A DNA stretch of 64,000 bases from Pseudomonas viridiflava (GTDB taxonomy: Bacteria; Pseudomonadota; Gammaproteobacteria; Pseudomonadales; Pseudomonadaceae), in assembly GCF_900585905.1 (NCBI RefSeq), contig NZ_UTVH01000073.1:1-64000 (forward strand), read 5' to 3'. Under the pieces are notes generated by a model. The model was not told where the DNA came from, searched no databases, and saw only the letters and a list, made by a program, of their open reading frames with translations. How positions within the stretch are numbered: the stretch's first letter is position 1; each line of letters starts with the position of its first letter. Positions 36,839-46,375 of the stretch are shown here, piece after piece. A program made the translations under genes and the position numbers.

Positions 36839-38776
36839 TTAGAAGTTCATGCCAACACTGAGCGAGACAAAGTCGCGATCGTCGACCGTGGTGTATTTGC
36901 CATCAAAGAAGTTGGTGTACGAGAGCGCGGCGGTGTAGGTGTTCTGGTATTCGGCATCCAGACCAAGACTGACGGCCTTGCGACCTTCCTCGAAGTTGCC
37001 GCCAGGCCCTGGCGAATAGCCTTCGACGTCGTGGGACCAGGCCACGCTCGGGCGCAGGTTGACCCCGGCAAAGACGCTGTTGTAGTCCCAGATGGCGCGG
37101 GCGCGATAGCCCCATGAATCGGCCGTGGTAAAACCGTCGTCTTCGCAGTAGCGGCTCAGGTTGTTCTGTGCAGCGCCGGTGAGGGTGCCCGTGTTGAGCG
37201 TGCGGCACTGGCCATCGGGCAGCGGGCCAGGGCCGTAGCTTGGGTCACGGCCATAACGGATTTTCGAGGAGCTATCGAGGCCACCCACGTGCGTCCAGCC
37301 GATTTCCCCCACCACGGTCAGGCGCTCGGCACCCATTACCTGATCGAAGAACTGGGTGAAAGTGGTCTGCAACTGCGTGATTTCCTTGCGGCGATAGCCC
37401 TTCTGATCGGTATCGGGGGCGCCCGCCAGCAACGACACATCCGGATTGAGCGGCGCAATGCCGGAATACAGGATGTCGGTGGTGTTGACCTGCACCGGTG
37501 CATTCGGCCGGTAGCTGACTTCACCGCTCCACGCCGTGCCGGTTGGCAAAGTGGTGGAGAAACTCAGGCCGTAGAGCTGGATGTCTTCGGGGTATTCGAC
37601 GTAGTAGCTGGAGTTGCCCGCCACCACCAGTGGCAGCAGCGTCGGCGCCAGACCGATCGCTGCAGCCTGGGGAACGCCGTTGCCCACCAGAGAGCCCACC
37701 AGACCTGCCGCGCTGTAGGCACTGGCAGGCGCCCCGCGACCGCTGAATATCGGCGCACGGCTGTGGTAATTCATGAAATAGGCGCCAAACTCGGTGTCCA
37801 GCGGCTCGAAGTTGTAGCGCATGGCCAGACCAAACTGTCCGCCGTCACGAGCATCCCGGTCGGGCCCCCGGCGCACCACCGCGCCCTCGTCCGGGGCGCC
37901 CCAGTTGACACCGCGCTGGCCCAGGGCATTGAACACGCGAGTGCGCAGGGCAACGGGCAGGCGCGCCTGAGTCAGCGTGTTGTCCAGGCTGGATCGGGTG
38001 CGCAGCACCGCCAGGTTGTTGTCACAGCCATCGGAAATCACATCAGGCTGGGAGAAAAAGGTGCCGCAGTTATCGGTGACCGTCTGGTCCCACTCCAGTT
38101 GGTAAAACCCCTCAGCCGAAAGATTCTCGGTGATGTTCTGCGACAGGTAGAACATGTTGACCGGAATCAGGCCTTCCTTGATTTCCGCGCCAGGCCGACG
38201 AAACGCTGAAACATCCACCGGGTTGATGCTGTTGATGCCGCCCTGAATGAAGGTGCTCTCGCCCCAGCTGACCACTTGCTTGCCCAGCCGCACGGAGCCG
38301 GGTTCGTCGCCGATGCTGTAGTTGTGATAGACGAATGCATCGAGCAGTTGCCCGCCGGAAGACTTGGCGCCTTCCTTGCGATTGGAGTCACTGATGTTCT
38401 TGAACTCGCGATCCTCATCCTTGAGTTCGAAGTCGTACCAGTATTTGCCGCGTACGAAGACGCCCGTGTCGCCATACTTCAACTCAAGATCGTGAATGCC
38501 TTTGAAAATCTTCGAAAACGTCTCCCCACGCTTGAAGTTCAAATGACCGTCATCGGAAGTCTGCGAAAGGCCATTGCCGCCGTTATTGGCACCGATCAGG
38601 TTCTTGTTGGCCTTTTCGGTGGACCAGCTGGCACCCACCGAGAGTGAGGAATCGAACTTGCCTTCGATTTCGCCAATGTTGAAGCTGACGGCAAAGGCGG
38701 GCCCTGCGAGGGTGGAAGCGAGGCTGACGGCCAGAGGCAATCTAGCCCGGCGCCAGAACGGGTTTGCTGATGTCAT
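36839..38776 (-). CDS. DUF1302 outer-membrane beta-barrel
   Basis: A 645-residue exported protein with signal peptide (PLAVSLASTLAGPAFA) and many amphipathic strands, ending VSLSVGMNF with a terminal Phe as in outer-membrane proteins. Conserved parts are FNIGEIEGKFDSSLSVGASW and VRLGKQVVSWGESTFIQGG. DUF1302 proteins are probably uptake or export pores for hydrophobic compounds. The start has GGAG upstream and the 297 bases before it hold its promoter. Confidence 0.9.
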   Translation of the reverse strand: MTSANPFWRRARLPLAVSLASTLAGPAFAVSFNIGEIEGKFDSSLSVGASWSTEKANKNLIGANNGGNGLSQTSDDGHLNFKRGETFSKIFKGIHDLELKYGDTGVFVRGKYWYDFELKDEDREFKNISDSNRKEGAKSSGGQLLDAFVYHNYSIGDEPGSVRLGKQVVSWGESTFIQGGINSINPVDVSAFRRPGAEIKEGLIPVNMFYLSQNITENLSAEGFYQLEWDQTVTDNCGTFFSQPDVISDGCDNNLAVLRTRSSLDNTLTQARLPVALRTRVFNALGQRGVNWGAPDEGAVVRRGPDRDARDGGQFGLAMRYNFEPLDTEFGAYFMNYHSRAPIFSGRGAPASAYSAAGLVGSLVGNGVPQAAAIGLAPTLLPLVVAGNSSYYVEYPEDIQLYGLSFSTTLPTGTAWSGEVSYRPNAPVQVNTTDILYSGIAPLNPDVSLLAGAPDTDQKGYRRKEITQLQTTFTQFFDQVMGAERLTVVGEIGWTHVGGLDSSSKIRYGRDPSYGPGPLPDGQCRTLNTGTLTGAAQNNLSRYCEDDGFTTADSWGYRARAIWDYNSVFAGVNLRPSVAWSHDVEGYSPGPGGNFEEGRKAVSLGLDAEYQNTYTAALSYTNFFDGKYTTVDDRDFVSLSVGMNF

Positions 38777-39073
38777 CGACGCTACTCCATGTGTTTTTTA
38801 TTGTTTTGGCAGTGGTACGGGTTAAAAACGTCAACGCCTGACGGATCAGGCTGCTTGACGCTCATCGGTAACCGGCAAGGTTACAGGGGATCAGCGCCAG
38901 GATCGGTTTTTACCCGGACTCTGAGGGTGACTATAGCCAGCAGGCAGAACGACATGATCCCTCTAAAGTGTGATTTGAAGAGTCAGCCGCGCAGTCACCG
39001 CAATCTCCACGCCCGGCAGGGCATTCGCCGGGCGAAAACGCCTGTCATCTCGGCTACGCCTGACGCTGCCGGT

Positions 39074-40750
39074 TCACAGGGTGGACAGAAACGCACTGTT
39101 GCTGCCCTGCCACTCGACAATGTCCTGGCGCATGCGCTTCTTGTCCAGTTTGCCGACACTGGTCTTGGGAATTTCCGTAACAATGGCAATCTGCTGAGGA
39201 ATCGCCCACTTGTTGAGGTGACCGAGTTCGACAAATGGCTTGAGGTGCTCCTTCAGGTCGCGGGCTTCCAGACGCTGGCCTTCATGCAAGACCAGCAGCG
39301 CAAAGGGCCGCTCGCCCCACTGCGGGTCGGCAATGCCCACCACCGCTGCTTCGCGCACTGCCGGGTGGCGGCTGCACAGGTCTTCCAGCGCCAGCGAAGA
39401 AATCCACTCGCCGCCGGTCTTGATCACATCCTTGATACGGTCACGAATGTCGATCACGCCCATGCTGTCCAGGGTTGCAACATCGCCAGTGTGCAGCCAG
39501 CCGCCCGCCCACATCTCGGCGCCCTTCTGCGGCTCGCAGCAATACCCTTCGCTCAGCCAGGGAGCGCGCAGCACCAGTTCACCCATGGATTCGCCATCCG
39601 CCGGCAGGAAGTTGCCCTGAGCGTCGACGATGGCCGCCTCCACCAGCATGCCCGGCACGCCCGCCTTGATGCGATAGGTGATGCGTTCATCTTCAGTGCC
39701 TGCGCGCAACTCGTCATTGATATGCGCCACCGAGATCAGCGGGCCGGTCTCCGACATGCCGTAGGCAGCCGTCAGGGCGATGCCTCGCGCCTTGGCCGCC
39801 TCGTACAGGCTGCGGGTCAGCGAACTGCCGCCGATGATGATTTTCCAGCCGGAGAAGTCTGCGTCCTGGGCAGCTTTGGCGTTGAGCACCATCTGCATGA
39901 TGGTCGGTACGCAGTGGGAAAAGGTCACTTTTTCGGTGCGCCACAGGTGAACCAGAAACTCGGGATCGTAGCGCCCCGGATAAACCTGTTTGACTCCCAG
40001 CATGGTCGCCGCATAGGGCATGCCCCAAGCGTGCACATGGAACATCGGGGTGATCGGCATGTAGACGTCATCGGTGCCCAGCAGGCGTTCGACCGCGCCG
40101 ACGATGGTCGCCACGCCCAGGGTGTGCAGCACCAGTTGCCGGTGACTGAAATACACCCCCTTGGGGTTACCCGTGGTGCCTGTGGTGTAGAACATGGTGG
40201 CGACGGAATGCTCGTCGAAGTCTTCGAACGAGTACTGGTCGCTGGCGGCCGCCAGCAGCGTCTCGTATTCGCCAATCAGGTTTGGCAACCCGGCGGTCTT
40301 TTCCGGCTGATCGGTCAGCAGCAGGGTTTTTTCCACTGTCGTCAGTTGCCCGGCAATCGCCTGATACAACCCGACGAACTCGCTGTTGACCAGTACAACA
40401 CGGTCCTCGGCGTGGTTCATGGTGTAGAGAATCTGCTCGGGGGAAAGACGCACGTTGATGGTATGCACCACGGCGCCGATCATCGGAATGGCGAACATGC
40501 ATTCCAGATAGCGGTGGCTGTCCCAGTCCATCACCGCGACGGTATCGCCAGCCTTGACGCCGGCAGCAGTCAGTACATTGGCCAGACGGCAGACCCGCTC
40601 CACCAGCACCGGGTACGTGTAGCGGATGATGTCGCGGTAGACGATTTCCCGGGTCTTTTCATATCGACTGCCAGACATCAACAGCCGCTTGATCAGCAGC
40701 GGGTACTGGTAGGCGCCTTCTGCGGGCGCTATTACGCGGGTCTGCAACAT
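39074..40750 (-). CDS. Fatty-acid CoA ligase (AlkK-like)
   Basis: A 558-residue AMP-binding enzyme that activates a fatty acid to acyl-CoA. The P-loop is MFYTTGTTGNPKGVYFSHRQ. Further motifs are GGSSLTRSL, YGMSETGPLISVAHIN, HTGDVATLDSMGVIDIRDR (adenylate-binding) and the catalytic Lys in KTSVGKLDKKRMR. It resembles medium-chain AlkK enzymes. Together with the DUF1302/1329 pair and LuxR it may form a hydrophobic-acid uptake pathway. ATG 40750 has AGGAA upstream. Confidence 0.92.
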   Translation of the reverse strand: MLQTRVIAPAEGAYQYPLLIKRLLMSGSRYEKTREIVYRDIIRYTYPVLVERVCRLANVLTAAGVKAGDTVAVMDWDSHRYLECMFAIPMIGAVVHTINVRLSPEQILYTMNHAEDRVVLVNSEFVGLYQAIAGQLTTVEKTLLLTDQPEKTAGLPNLIGEYETLLAAASDQYSFEDFDEHSVATMFYTTGTTGNPKGVYFSHRQLVLHTLGVATIVGAVERLLGTDDVYMPITPMFHVHAWGMPYAATMLGVKQVYPGRYDPEFLVHLWRTEKVTFSHCVPTIMQMVLNAKAAQDADFSGWKIIIGGSSLTRSLYEAAKARGIALTAAYGMSETGPLISVAHINDELRAGTEDERITYRIKAGVPGMLVEAAIVDAQGNFLPADGESMGELVLRAPWLSEGYCCEPQKGAEMWAGGWLHTGDVATLDSMGVIDIRDRIKDVIKTGGEWISSLALEDLCSRHPAVREAAVVGIADPQWGERPFALLVLHEGQRLEARDLKEHLKPFVELGHLNKWAIPQQIAIVTEIPKTSVGKLDKKRMRQDIVEWQGSNSAFLSTL

Positions 40751-40876
40751 GCACGTTCCTTTTTTCAAAATACCTGAGTGTGGCTTGATACAGGGACTCT
40801 AGAGACAGCGCCCGCGGATCAAATCAGCCAAAGGAATGATTTGTCGCGCGCCTCCATGCTCGCCTCACCCACGCGG

Positions 40877-41506
40877 TCAATGGCTTTCGGTCAGGGCCAG
40901 CTTCAGCCCCAGCGCAATCAGCAAGCCGCCCATGACGCGATCAAACCAGTGGCCCATGCGCGCGAAACCGGCGCGCACGCGTTCCTGGCTGAACAACCGC
41001 GCCACCATGCAGAACCACAGCCCGGTGGCCACCGCCAGATACACGCCGTACCCGGCCTGAACCAGCAGCGGCGTATGCGGGTTGATGACCACGGTGAACA
41101 GCGAAAGGAAAAACAGCGTGGCCTTGGGATTCAAGCCATTGGTCACGAAACCACTGGTAAAAGCGCCGCGTGCCGTACGCTGGATCGGCGCTGCATCACC
41201 CGCCGCATTGGTTAAAGTAGCGGGTTTGGCCCGAATGGCCTTGATGCCGATGTACAGCAGGTACGCGGCAGCAGCCCACTTGAGCGCATTGAACAGCACG
41301 ATCGACTGGGAGACGATCAGGCCGATGCCCAGCAGCGAATAACCCACGTGGAGGAAGATCGCCGTGCCGACCCCTGCGGCTGTCCAAGTGCCCGCCTTGC
41401 GCCCGTGGGCCACGCTTTCGCGCACCACCACGGCAAAGTCCGGGCCGGGGCTGGCAACCGCCAGCAGGTGAATCAGGGCGACGGTCAGAAATTCGGCCAG
41501 GTACAT
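40877..41506 (-). CDS. LysE-family amino-acid exporter
   Basis: A 209-residue inner-membrane exporter (RhtB/LysE). About six helices are visible, starting FLTVALIHLLAVASPGPDFAVV with the conserved SPGPD. KWAAAAYLLYIGIKAIRAK and SGFVTNGLNPKATLFFLSLF are typical. The substrate is probably an amino acid such as homoserine or threonine, but this is not determined. GGAGG lies upstream. It converges on nothing, the CoA ligase following it by 126 bases. Confidence 0.9.
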   Translation of the reverse strand: MYLAEFLTVALIHLLAVASPGPDFAVVVRESVAHGRKAGTWTAAGVGTAIFLHVGYSLLGIGLIVSQSIVLFNALKWAAAAYLLYIGIKAIRAKPATLTNAAGDAAPIQRTARGAFTSGFVTNGLNPKATLFFLSLFTVVINPHTPLLVQAGYGVYLAVATGLWFCMVARLFSQERVRAGFARMGHWFDRVMGGLLIALGLKLALTESH

Positions 41507-41602
41507 GTCATCCTCCAGAATCAGCCAGATGCCTGGCCAGGTGTTCGCGGTAGTGTGACCAGCACCTTAAGCTTTCAACATTCTCATTAACAGGTACAGC
41601 TG

Positions 41603-42568
41603 ATGAACAAACACGGCAAGGCAGTCTTTCTCGACCACACCTCTCTGGACCTCGGTGACCTGGACCTGCGCGCCCTGCACGACTGTTTCGACACCCTGAC
41701 CCTGCACGCCAGCACCTCGGCCGATCAGGTCGGCGCAAGGCTGGCGGGTGCTCACGTGGTGATCAGTAACAAGGCGGTGCTCGATGCTGCGACATTCGCC
41801 GCCTGCCCGGACCTGAAGCTGATACTGGTGACCGCCACCGGCACCAACAACATCGACCTGGCCGCTGCACGCGAGCAGGGTGTCACCGTCTGCAATTGCC
41901 AGGGGTATGGCACGCCCGCAGTGGCGCAACACACCTTGATGCTGTTGCTCGCACTGGCCACCAGCCTGCCGCAATACCAGCAGGCGGTGCAGCAGGGCCA
42001 GTGGCAGCAGGCGAAGCAGTTCTGCCTGCTGGACTTTCCGATTGTCGAACTGGAAGGCAAGACCCTGGGCCTGCTGGGGCATGGCGAACTGGGCAGCGCG
42101 GTGGCGAAGCTGGCCGAAGCCTTCGGCATGCGCGTGTTGCTGGGGCAGATCCCCGGCCGCCCGGCTCGCCCGGATCGTTTGCCACTTGAGCAACTGCTGC
42201 CGCAGGTCGACGCCTTGACGCTGCACTGCCCGCTCAACGCTGACACCCGCGACATGATCGACGCGCGGCGGCTGAGCCTGCTCAAGCCCCATGCCTTTGT
42301 GATCAATACCGCACGGGGCGGCCTGATCAACGAGCAGGCACTGGCTGACGCACTGCGCAACGGCCAATTGGGCGGCGCGGCAACTGACGTTCTGAGTGTA
42401 GAACCGCCCAGTGCTGACAATCCCCTGCTGGCGAGTGACATCCCGCGCCTGATCATCACCCCCCACAGCGCCTGGGGTGCCCGGGAAGCCAGACAGCGCA
42501 TCGTCGCCCAGGTCACCGAAAACGCCTTGGCGTTTTTTGCGGGCAGGCCGCTGCGGGTGGTGGGCTAA
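41603..42568 (+). CDS. D-2-hydroxyacid dehydrogenase
   Basis: A 321-residue NAD-dependent enzyme. NAD-binding is LGLLGHGELGSAVAKL (GxGxxG), with catalytic Arg in INTARGGLINEQ, Glu in DVLSVEPP and His in ITPHSAWG. It resembles hydroxypyruvate reductase (HprA)-like dehydrogenases. It is divergent from the LysE gene. It is the second such enzyme in the window and clearly distinct from the one at 3001. The substrate is unknown. Confidence 0.9.
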   Translation: MNKHGKAVFLDHTSLDLGDLDLRALHDCFDTLTLHASTSADQVGARLAGAHVVISNKAVLDAATFAACPDLKLILVTATGTNNIDLAAAREQGVTVCNCQGYGTPAVAQHTLMLLLALATSLPQYQQAVQQGQWQQAKQFCLLDFPIVELEGKTLGLLGHGELGSAVAKLAEAFGMRVLLGQIPGRPARPDRLPLEQLLPQVDALTLHCPLNADTRDMIDARRLSLLKPHAFVINTARGGLINEQALADALRNGQLGGAATDVLSVEPPSADNPLLASDIPRLIITPHSAWGAREARQRIVAQVTENALAFFAGRPLRVVG

Positions 42569-42609
42569 GGCTTTGTGGGATCGGTTTTGTGGGATCGTGG
42601 GACCGGCGC

Positions 42610-42701
42610 GTGGGACCGGCTTCAGCCGGGAAGGCGTCAGATGCCATGGCAAATATTGACGGTGCGAATCCTGGCCTCTTCCCGGCTAAAGCCGGTACCA
42701 C
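42610..42701. repeat. REPIN-like inverted repeat (family 2)
   Basis: The arms at 42610-42633 and 42678-42701 carry GTGGGACCGGCTTCAGCCGG and its near complement. Short partial copies (GTGGGATCG, GTGGGACCGGCGC) precede it at 42575-42610. It lies in the 235-base gap before rsmC. Confidence 0.75.
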
Positions 42702-42803
42702 GTCGGTCCCTGTGTCGAATGCTGTTGTAGAGCCAGCCCCACCAACCCCGGCCCACCCAGGTAGACCAAACTGGTAGACTTCGCGTTTTTTCAAGGAATC
42801 GTC

Positions 42804-43802
42804 ATGGACCCGCGCAGCGAAGTGTTACTCCGGCAGCCCGAGTTGTTTCAGGGGCCGCTGCTGCTGGCCGGTCTGCCCTCCGACGATCTGCTCGGTCGCC
42901 TGCCCCAGGCTCATGGCTGGTGCTGGCACGCCGGTGATCAGGCGGCGCTGGACGCACGCTTTGAAGGCCGCACGCATTTTGGCGTCGATGCGCCAGAGGC
43001 TGCGTTCGAGGCAGCAGTGCTGTTCCTGCCCAAGGCCAAGGACTTGACGACATACGTGCTCAACGCCCTCGCCTCGCGGCTGGCCGGGCGGGAGCTGTAT
43101 CTGGTGGGCGAAAAACGCAGCGGCATTGAAGCTGCAGCCAAGCAGTTGAGCCCGTTTGGCCGCGCGCGCAAGCTCGACAGCGCGCGGCATTGCCAGCTCT
43201 GGCAGGTCACGGTCGAGGACGCCCCCGAAGCGCTGACACTGGAAAGCCTGGCCCAGCATTATCTGGTGGAGATGGAAGATGGCCCGCTCAAGGTGGTCAG
43301 CCTGCCCGGCGTCTTCAGCCATGGTCGACTCGATCGCGGCTCGGCACTGCTGTTGCAGAACATCGACAAGCTGCCCAGCGGCGACCTGCTGGATTTCGGC
43401 TGTGGTGCCGGTGTACTTGGCGCGGCAGTCAAGCGACGCTACCCGCACAACAACGTGATCATGCTGGACGTCGACGCCTTCGCCACCGCCAGCAGCCGCC
43501 TGACCCTGGCCGCCAACGGGCTGGAAGCCCAGGTCCTGACCGGCGATGGCATCGACGCGGCGCCCACGGGTTTGAACACTATTCTGAGTAATCCGCCGTT
43601 CCACGTCGGCGTGCACACCGATTACAAAGCCACCGAGAACTTGCTGGCAAAAGCACGCAAACATCTGAAATCAGGCGGTGAAATCCGAATCGTCGCCAAC
43701 AGTTTCCTGAAGTACCAACCCATCATCGAAGAGCACTTTGGCGTTTGCGCAGTGAAGGCCGAAGGCAACGGCTTCCGTGTCTACCGGGCCAAACGCAGCT
43801 GA
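42804..43802 (+). CDS. 16S rRNA (guanine-1207-N2)-methyltransferase RsmC
   Basis: A 332-residue SAM-dependent enzyme that methylates G1207 of 16S rRNA. The C-terminal catalytic half has [15 protein letters not shown] and the NPPFHVG catalytic motif. The N-terminal half is a degenerate methyltransferase fold, as in RsmC. It is followed by the yybP-ykoY-type leader of the next gene. Confidence 0.93.
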   Translation: MDPRSEVLLRQPELFQGPLLLAGLPSDDLLGRLPQAHGWCWHAGDQAALDARFEGRTHFGVDAPEAAFEAAVLFLPKAKDLTTYVLNALASRLAGRELYLVGEKRSGIEAAAKQLSPFGRARKLDSARHCQLWQVTVEDAPEALTLESLAQHYLVEMEDGPLKVVSLPGVFSHGRLDRGSALLLQNIDKLPSGDLLDFGCGAGVLGAAVKRRYPHNNVIMLDVDAFATASSRLTLAANGLEAQVLTGDGIDAAPTGLNTILSNPPFHVGVHTDYKATENLLAKARKHLKSGGEIRIVANSFLKYQPIIEEHFGVCAVKAEGNGFRVYRAKRS

Positions 43803-43844
43803 AATAAGCGCTTGCCCAAAGCGAAGGCTGAGGGCAGAATCCGC

Positions 43845-44045
43845 ACCGTCCTAGGGGAGTAGTCTCCCACGAGCGCCATGCTCGTCCGGTACGCATCAAC
43901 ATACTTGGCCCTCAGGCCATGGTGCGTACGACCCCGGATCCGCTCAGACGGATTGGTGGTTTGACAAGACCTATGACACGAACACCTTACCCGGGGCGGG
44001 GAGGCTGTACGTGTCATAGCCGTGTCGGCCCGCCCCTTAGGAAAC
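43845..44045 (+). promoter_or_regulatory. yybP-ykoY (manganese) riboswitch candidate
   Basis: The leader contains the conserved AGGGGAGTAG box (43853-43862), followed by several stable hairpins: GTACGCAT/GTGCGTAC around 43891-43931, and CTATGACACG with CGTGTCATAG (43971-44019). CCTAGGGG (43850-43857) can pair with CCCCTTAGG (44033-44041), and that 3' strand carries the AGG of the ribosome site 7 bases before ATG 44050. The yybP-ykoY class senses Mn2+ and precedes exporters of this family. The switching direction is not settled here. Confidence 0.85.
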
Positions 44046-44049
44046 CCTG

Positions 44050-44634
44050 ATGCTGGAATCCCTGTTGGTCCCCACCGCTGTAGTCGCGCTTGCCGAAATC
44101 GGTGACAAGACCCAACTCCTCGCACTCGTGCTGGCCGCCCGTTTTCGCAAGCCCTGGCCGATCATCGCCGGTATCGTGGCCGCAACCCTGGCCAACCATG
44201 CGGCCGCTGGCGCGGTGGGTGCGTGGTTCAGCAGTTATCTTTCGGACGCCACGCTGCACTGGATTCTGGCGATCAGCTTTGCCGCCACTGCGCTGTGGAC
44301 GCTGGTGCCGGACAAACTCGACGATGACGAGGCCAGCACTGCGCGCAAGTTCGGCCCGTTCATGACCACCCTGATTGCTTTCTTCATTGCCGAAATCGGT
44401 GACAAGACGCAAATCGCCACTGTCATGCTGGCGGCGCAATATTCCCATCTGTGGCTGGTGATCATCGGCACTACCGTGGGCATGCTGCTGGCCAACGTGC
44501 CGGTGGTGCTGGCGGGCAATTTCGCCGCTGAAAAACTGCCGCTCACCCTGATCCGCCGCCTCGCCGCCAGCGCCTTCTTCGTGCTCGCGCTGGTGGCGGT
44601 GTACAAAGCCATGCAGGTCAGCGGCTGGGTGTAG
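44050..44634 (+). CDS. GDT1/TMEM165-family cation exporter
   Basis: A 194-residue inner-membrane protein of UPF0016. Two copies of the E-x-G-D-K-T motif (EIGDKT at residues 16-21 and 115-120) sit in symmetric halves with about six helices. Bacterial members (MneA-like) export Mn2+. A manganese-type riboswitch directly upstream agrees with this. Confidence 0.92.
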   Translation: MLESLLVPTAVVALAEIGDKTQLLALVLAARFRKPWPIIAGIVAATLANHAAAGAVGAWFSSYLSDATLHWILAISFAATALWTLVPDKLDDDEASTARKFGPFMTTLIAFFIAEIGDKTQIATVMLAAQYSHLWLVIIGTTVGMLLANVPVVLAGNFAAEKLPLTLIRRLAASAFFVLALVAVYKAMQVSGWV

Positions 44635-44663
44635 AAAACAATTACCTGATTTGGAGTGCTCGT

Positions 44664-44693
44664 TTGTAGGAGCCAATTTGTTGGCTCCTACAA
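44664..44693. repeat. Perfect 13-bp hairpin, REP-like
   Basis: TTGTAGGAGCCAA, loop TTTG, TTGGCTCCTACAA. It shares the GTAGGAGCC core with other short repeats (55956, 52145 and 63431). It lies between convergent genes and could act as a terminator, but has no T run. Confidence 0.65.
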
Positions 44694-44742
44694 GTCCATG
44701 TTTGCTGCATGACAGCGCAGCGCCTGCAAGGCCAGGGATTTT

Positions 44743-45561
44743 TCAGGACTTCTTCGCCGACTGATACAACGGCATGACTTTAGGGATCGCTGCCTGCAAC
44801 GACGCGATGCGGCTGTCCGAGGCCGGGTGAGTGCTCATGAACTCCGGTTGCGAACCGCCGGAATGCTGAGTCATCTTCTGCCACAGCGTGATTGCCGCGT
44901 TGGGGTTGTAACCGGCGCGGGCGGCCAGCTCCAGACCGAGCAGGTCAGCCTCGTTCTCGTTGCCGCGGCTGTTGGGCAGGGTCAGGCTGTAATTGACCAC
45001 GGTATCGGCCAGCGCCATGCTGTCCTGCCCCAGACCGAGAATGGCGCCAGCGCCTTGCTTGGCAATGGCCACGCCGTAAGCCTTGGACATCGATTCGCGG
45101 CCGTGCTCGCGCAGCGCGTGGGCAATTTCGTGGCCCATGACGGCAGCGATTTCGTCGTCGCTCAGTTTCAGCGTATCGATCAGCCCGCTGTAGAAAATGA
45201 TCTTGCCGCCAGGACCGCAGTTGGCGTTGAGCTCGTCACTCTTGATCAGGTTCACTTCCCACTGCCACTGGGCCGAATCCGGGCGCAGCTTCGGCGCCTG
45301 AGCGATCAGTCGATCAGCAATGGCGTGCACGCGCTTGGCATTCGCGCTGGTGGTGTCCAGCACGCCTTTGGTGCTTGCCTCGCCTACTGTTTCTTTATAG
45401 GACTGCGCGTACATCTGGTTGACCTCGGCGGTCGACAGCATGCTGAACATGTACTGCTTGCGCTCAACGCCCACGGCATCGCCGCTGGTGGTATTGACCG
45501 CCTGGCAACCGGCAAGCAACAGTGCGCCGCTCAAGACGCTTACAGCAATTGTCTGACGCAT
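44743..45561 (-). CDS. M48-family zinc metalloprotease lipoprotein (LoiP-like)
   Basis: A 272-residue lipoprotein (lipobox ALLLAGC, Cys19) with the HExxH zinc site HEIAHALREHG (H144, E145, H148) and downstream GNENEADLLGLELA supplying the third ligand. Close to LoiP/YggG, outer-membrane proteases that degrade misfolded proteins. The ATG at 45561 is used; the track frame to 45591 adds an unneeded N-terminus. Confidence 0.9.
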   Translation of the reverse strand: MRQTIAVSVLSGALLLAGCQAVNTTSGDAVGVERKQYMFSMLSTAEVNQMYAQSYKETVGEASTKGVLDTTSANAKRVHAIADRLIAQAPKLRPDSAQWQWEVNLIKSDELNANCGPGGKIIFYSGLIDTLKLSDDEIAAVMGHEIAHALREHGRESMSKAYGVAIAKQGAGAILGLGQDSMALADTVVNYSLTLPNSRGNENEADLLGLELAARAGYNPNAAITLWQKMTQHSGGSQPEFMSTHPASDSRIASLQAAIPKVMPLYQSAKKS

Positions 45562-45689
45562 GATGGATCTCCCTGGGAACATGGCGCACATCCTAGGCGC
45601 AGAAGACTGGATGCGCCAGATGCCAGCTCCTGTCCATTTGGATGGACGTCATTCATCTATCGAAATCGGCCCTTTGCACCGCGCGCGGA

Positions 45690-46319
45690 TCATAGCGGCG
45701 TCAGGCATTCAGGGGCGTTGAGTTTCGGGTCGTTGACCAGATTGGCCAGCGGCCGCTCGCGCAACGCCGCCTGCGGGCTGGCAAGCAAGGCTTGCAACGT
45801 GTGCGGCGGGGTGTCGGCGGCCAGCCAGTCTTTCTGCCCCTGAGCATCGAGAATCAACGGCCGACGCTGGCTGGCGGCGAGCTGGGTGACCACCGCCACG
45901 CTCAGCCACGTATGCCCCTGCACCGGATACGCCTCCCAGATCGCGGCAAAAAACAGCGCCGAGCCCTCCCCCGGCGTCAGCCAGAAAGGGCGCTTGCGCG
46001 TGGTGCCGCGCCATTCATAAAAGCCGTTGGCAGGCAGCAGGCAACGACGCTGGCGAAAGGCTTCACGGAACATCGGCTGCTCGGCCAGGGTTTCCGCCCG
46101 GGCATGGGCCGGTGTGCGTGACAGATCCGTCAGCCAGGGCGGCGTCAGGCCCCAGCGCGCGCGGGCCAGCTCCAGCTCGCCCTCGACATCGGTTCTGGCC
46201 CGCAGCATCAGCACCGAGTCGGCGGGCGAGATATTCCACTGCGCCTGTTGATCGGCGGGGAAACCCGGCAAGGCCGCAAAAGCCGGCGTCCAGCGAAACA
46301 GCGCGTAACGTCCACACAT
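45690..46319 (-). CDS. SOS-response-associated (YedK/HMCES family) protein, divergent active site
   Basis: A 209-residue SRAP-fold protein. Family members form a covalent thiazolidine link between Cys2 and an abasic site in single-stranded DNA. Cys2 (MCGRY), the SPADSV strand and Glu102 (GFYEW) are present. But the usual NARAET reads HARAET (H72), and the expected HxRMP is SQRRP (Ser150), so the Asn and His of the standard active site are replaced. It may be a paralogue with altered chemistry. No LexA box was seen nearby. Confidence 0.87.
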   Translation of the reverse strand: MCGRYALFRWTPAFAALPGFPADQQAQWNISPADSVLMLRARTDVEGELELARARWGLTPPWLTDLSRTPAHARAETLAEQPMFREAFRQRRCLLPANGFYEWRGTTRKRPFWLTPGEGSALFFAAIWEAYPVQGHTWLSVAVVTQLAASQRRPLILDAQGQKDWLAADTPPHTLQALLASPQAALRERPLANLVNDPKLNAPECLTPL

Positions 46320-46375
46320 GGGGCAACAAGACTCTCTGGGATGCGCCGACGCCGACTACCGGGTCGCAACCCGGT

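Noticed and set aside
38789..40777. 662-codon plus frame opposite the acyl-CoA ligase
   Set aside because: The minus-strand AMP-binding enzyme has all family motifs; the opposite frame is a shadow.
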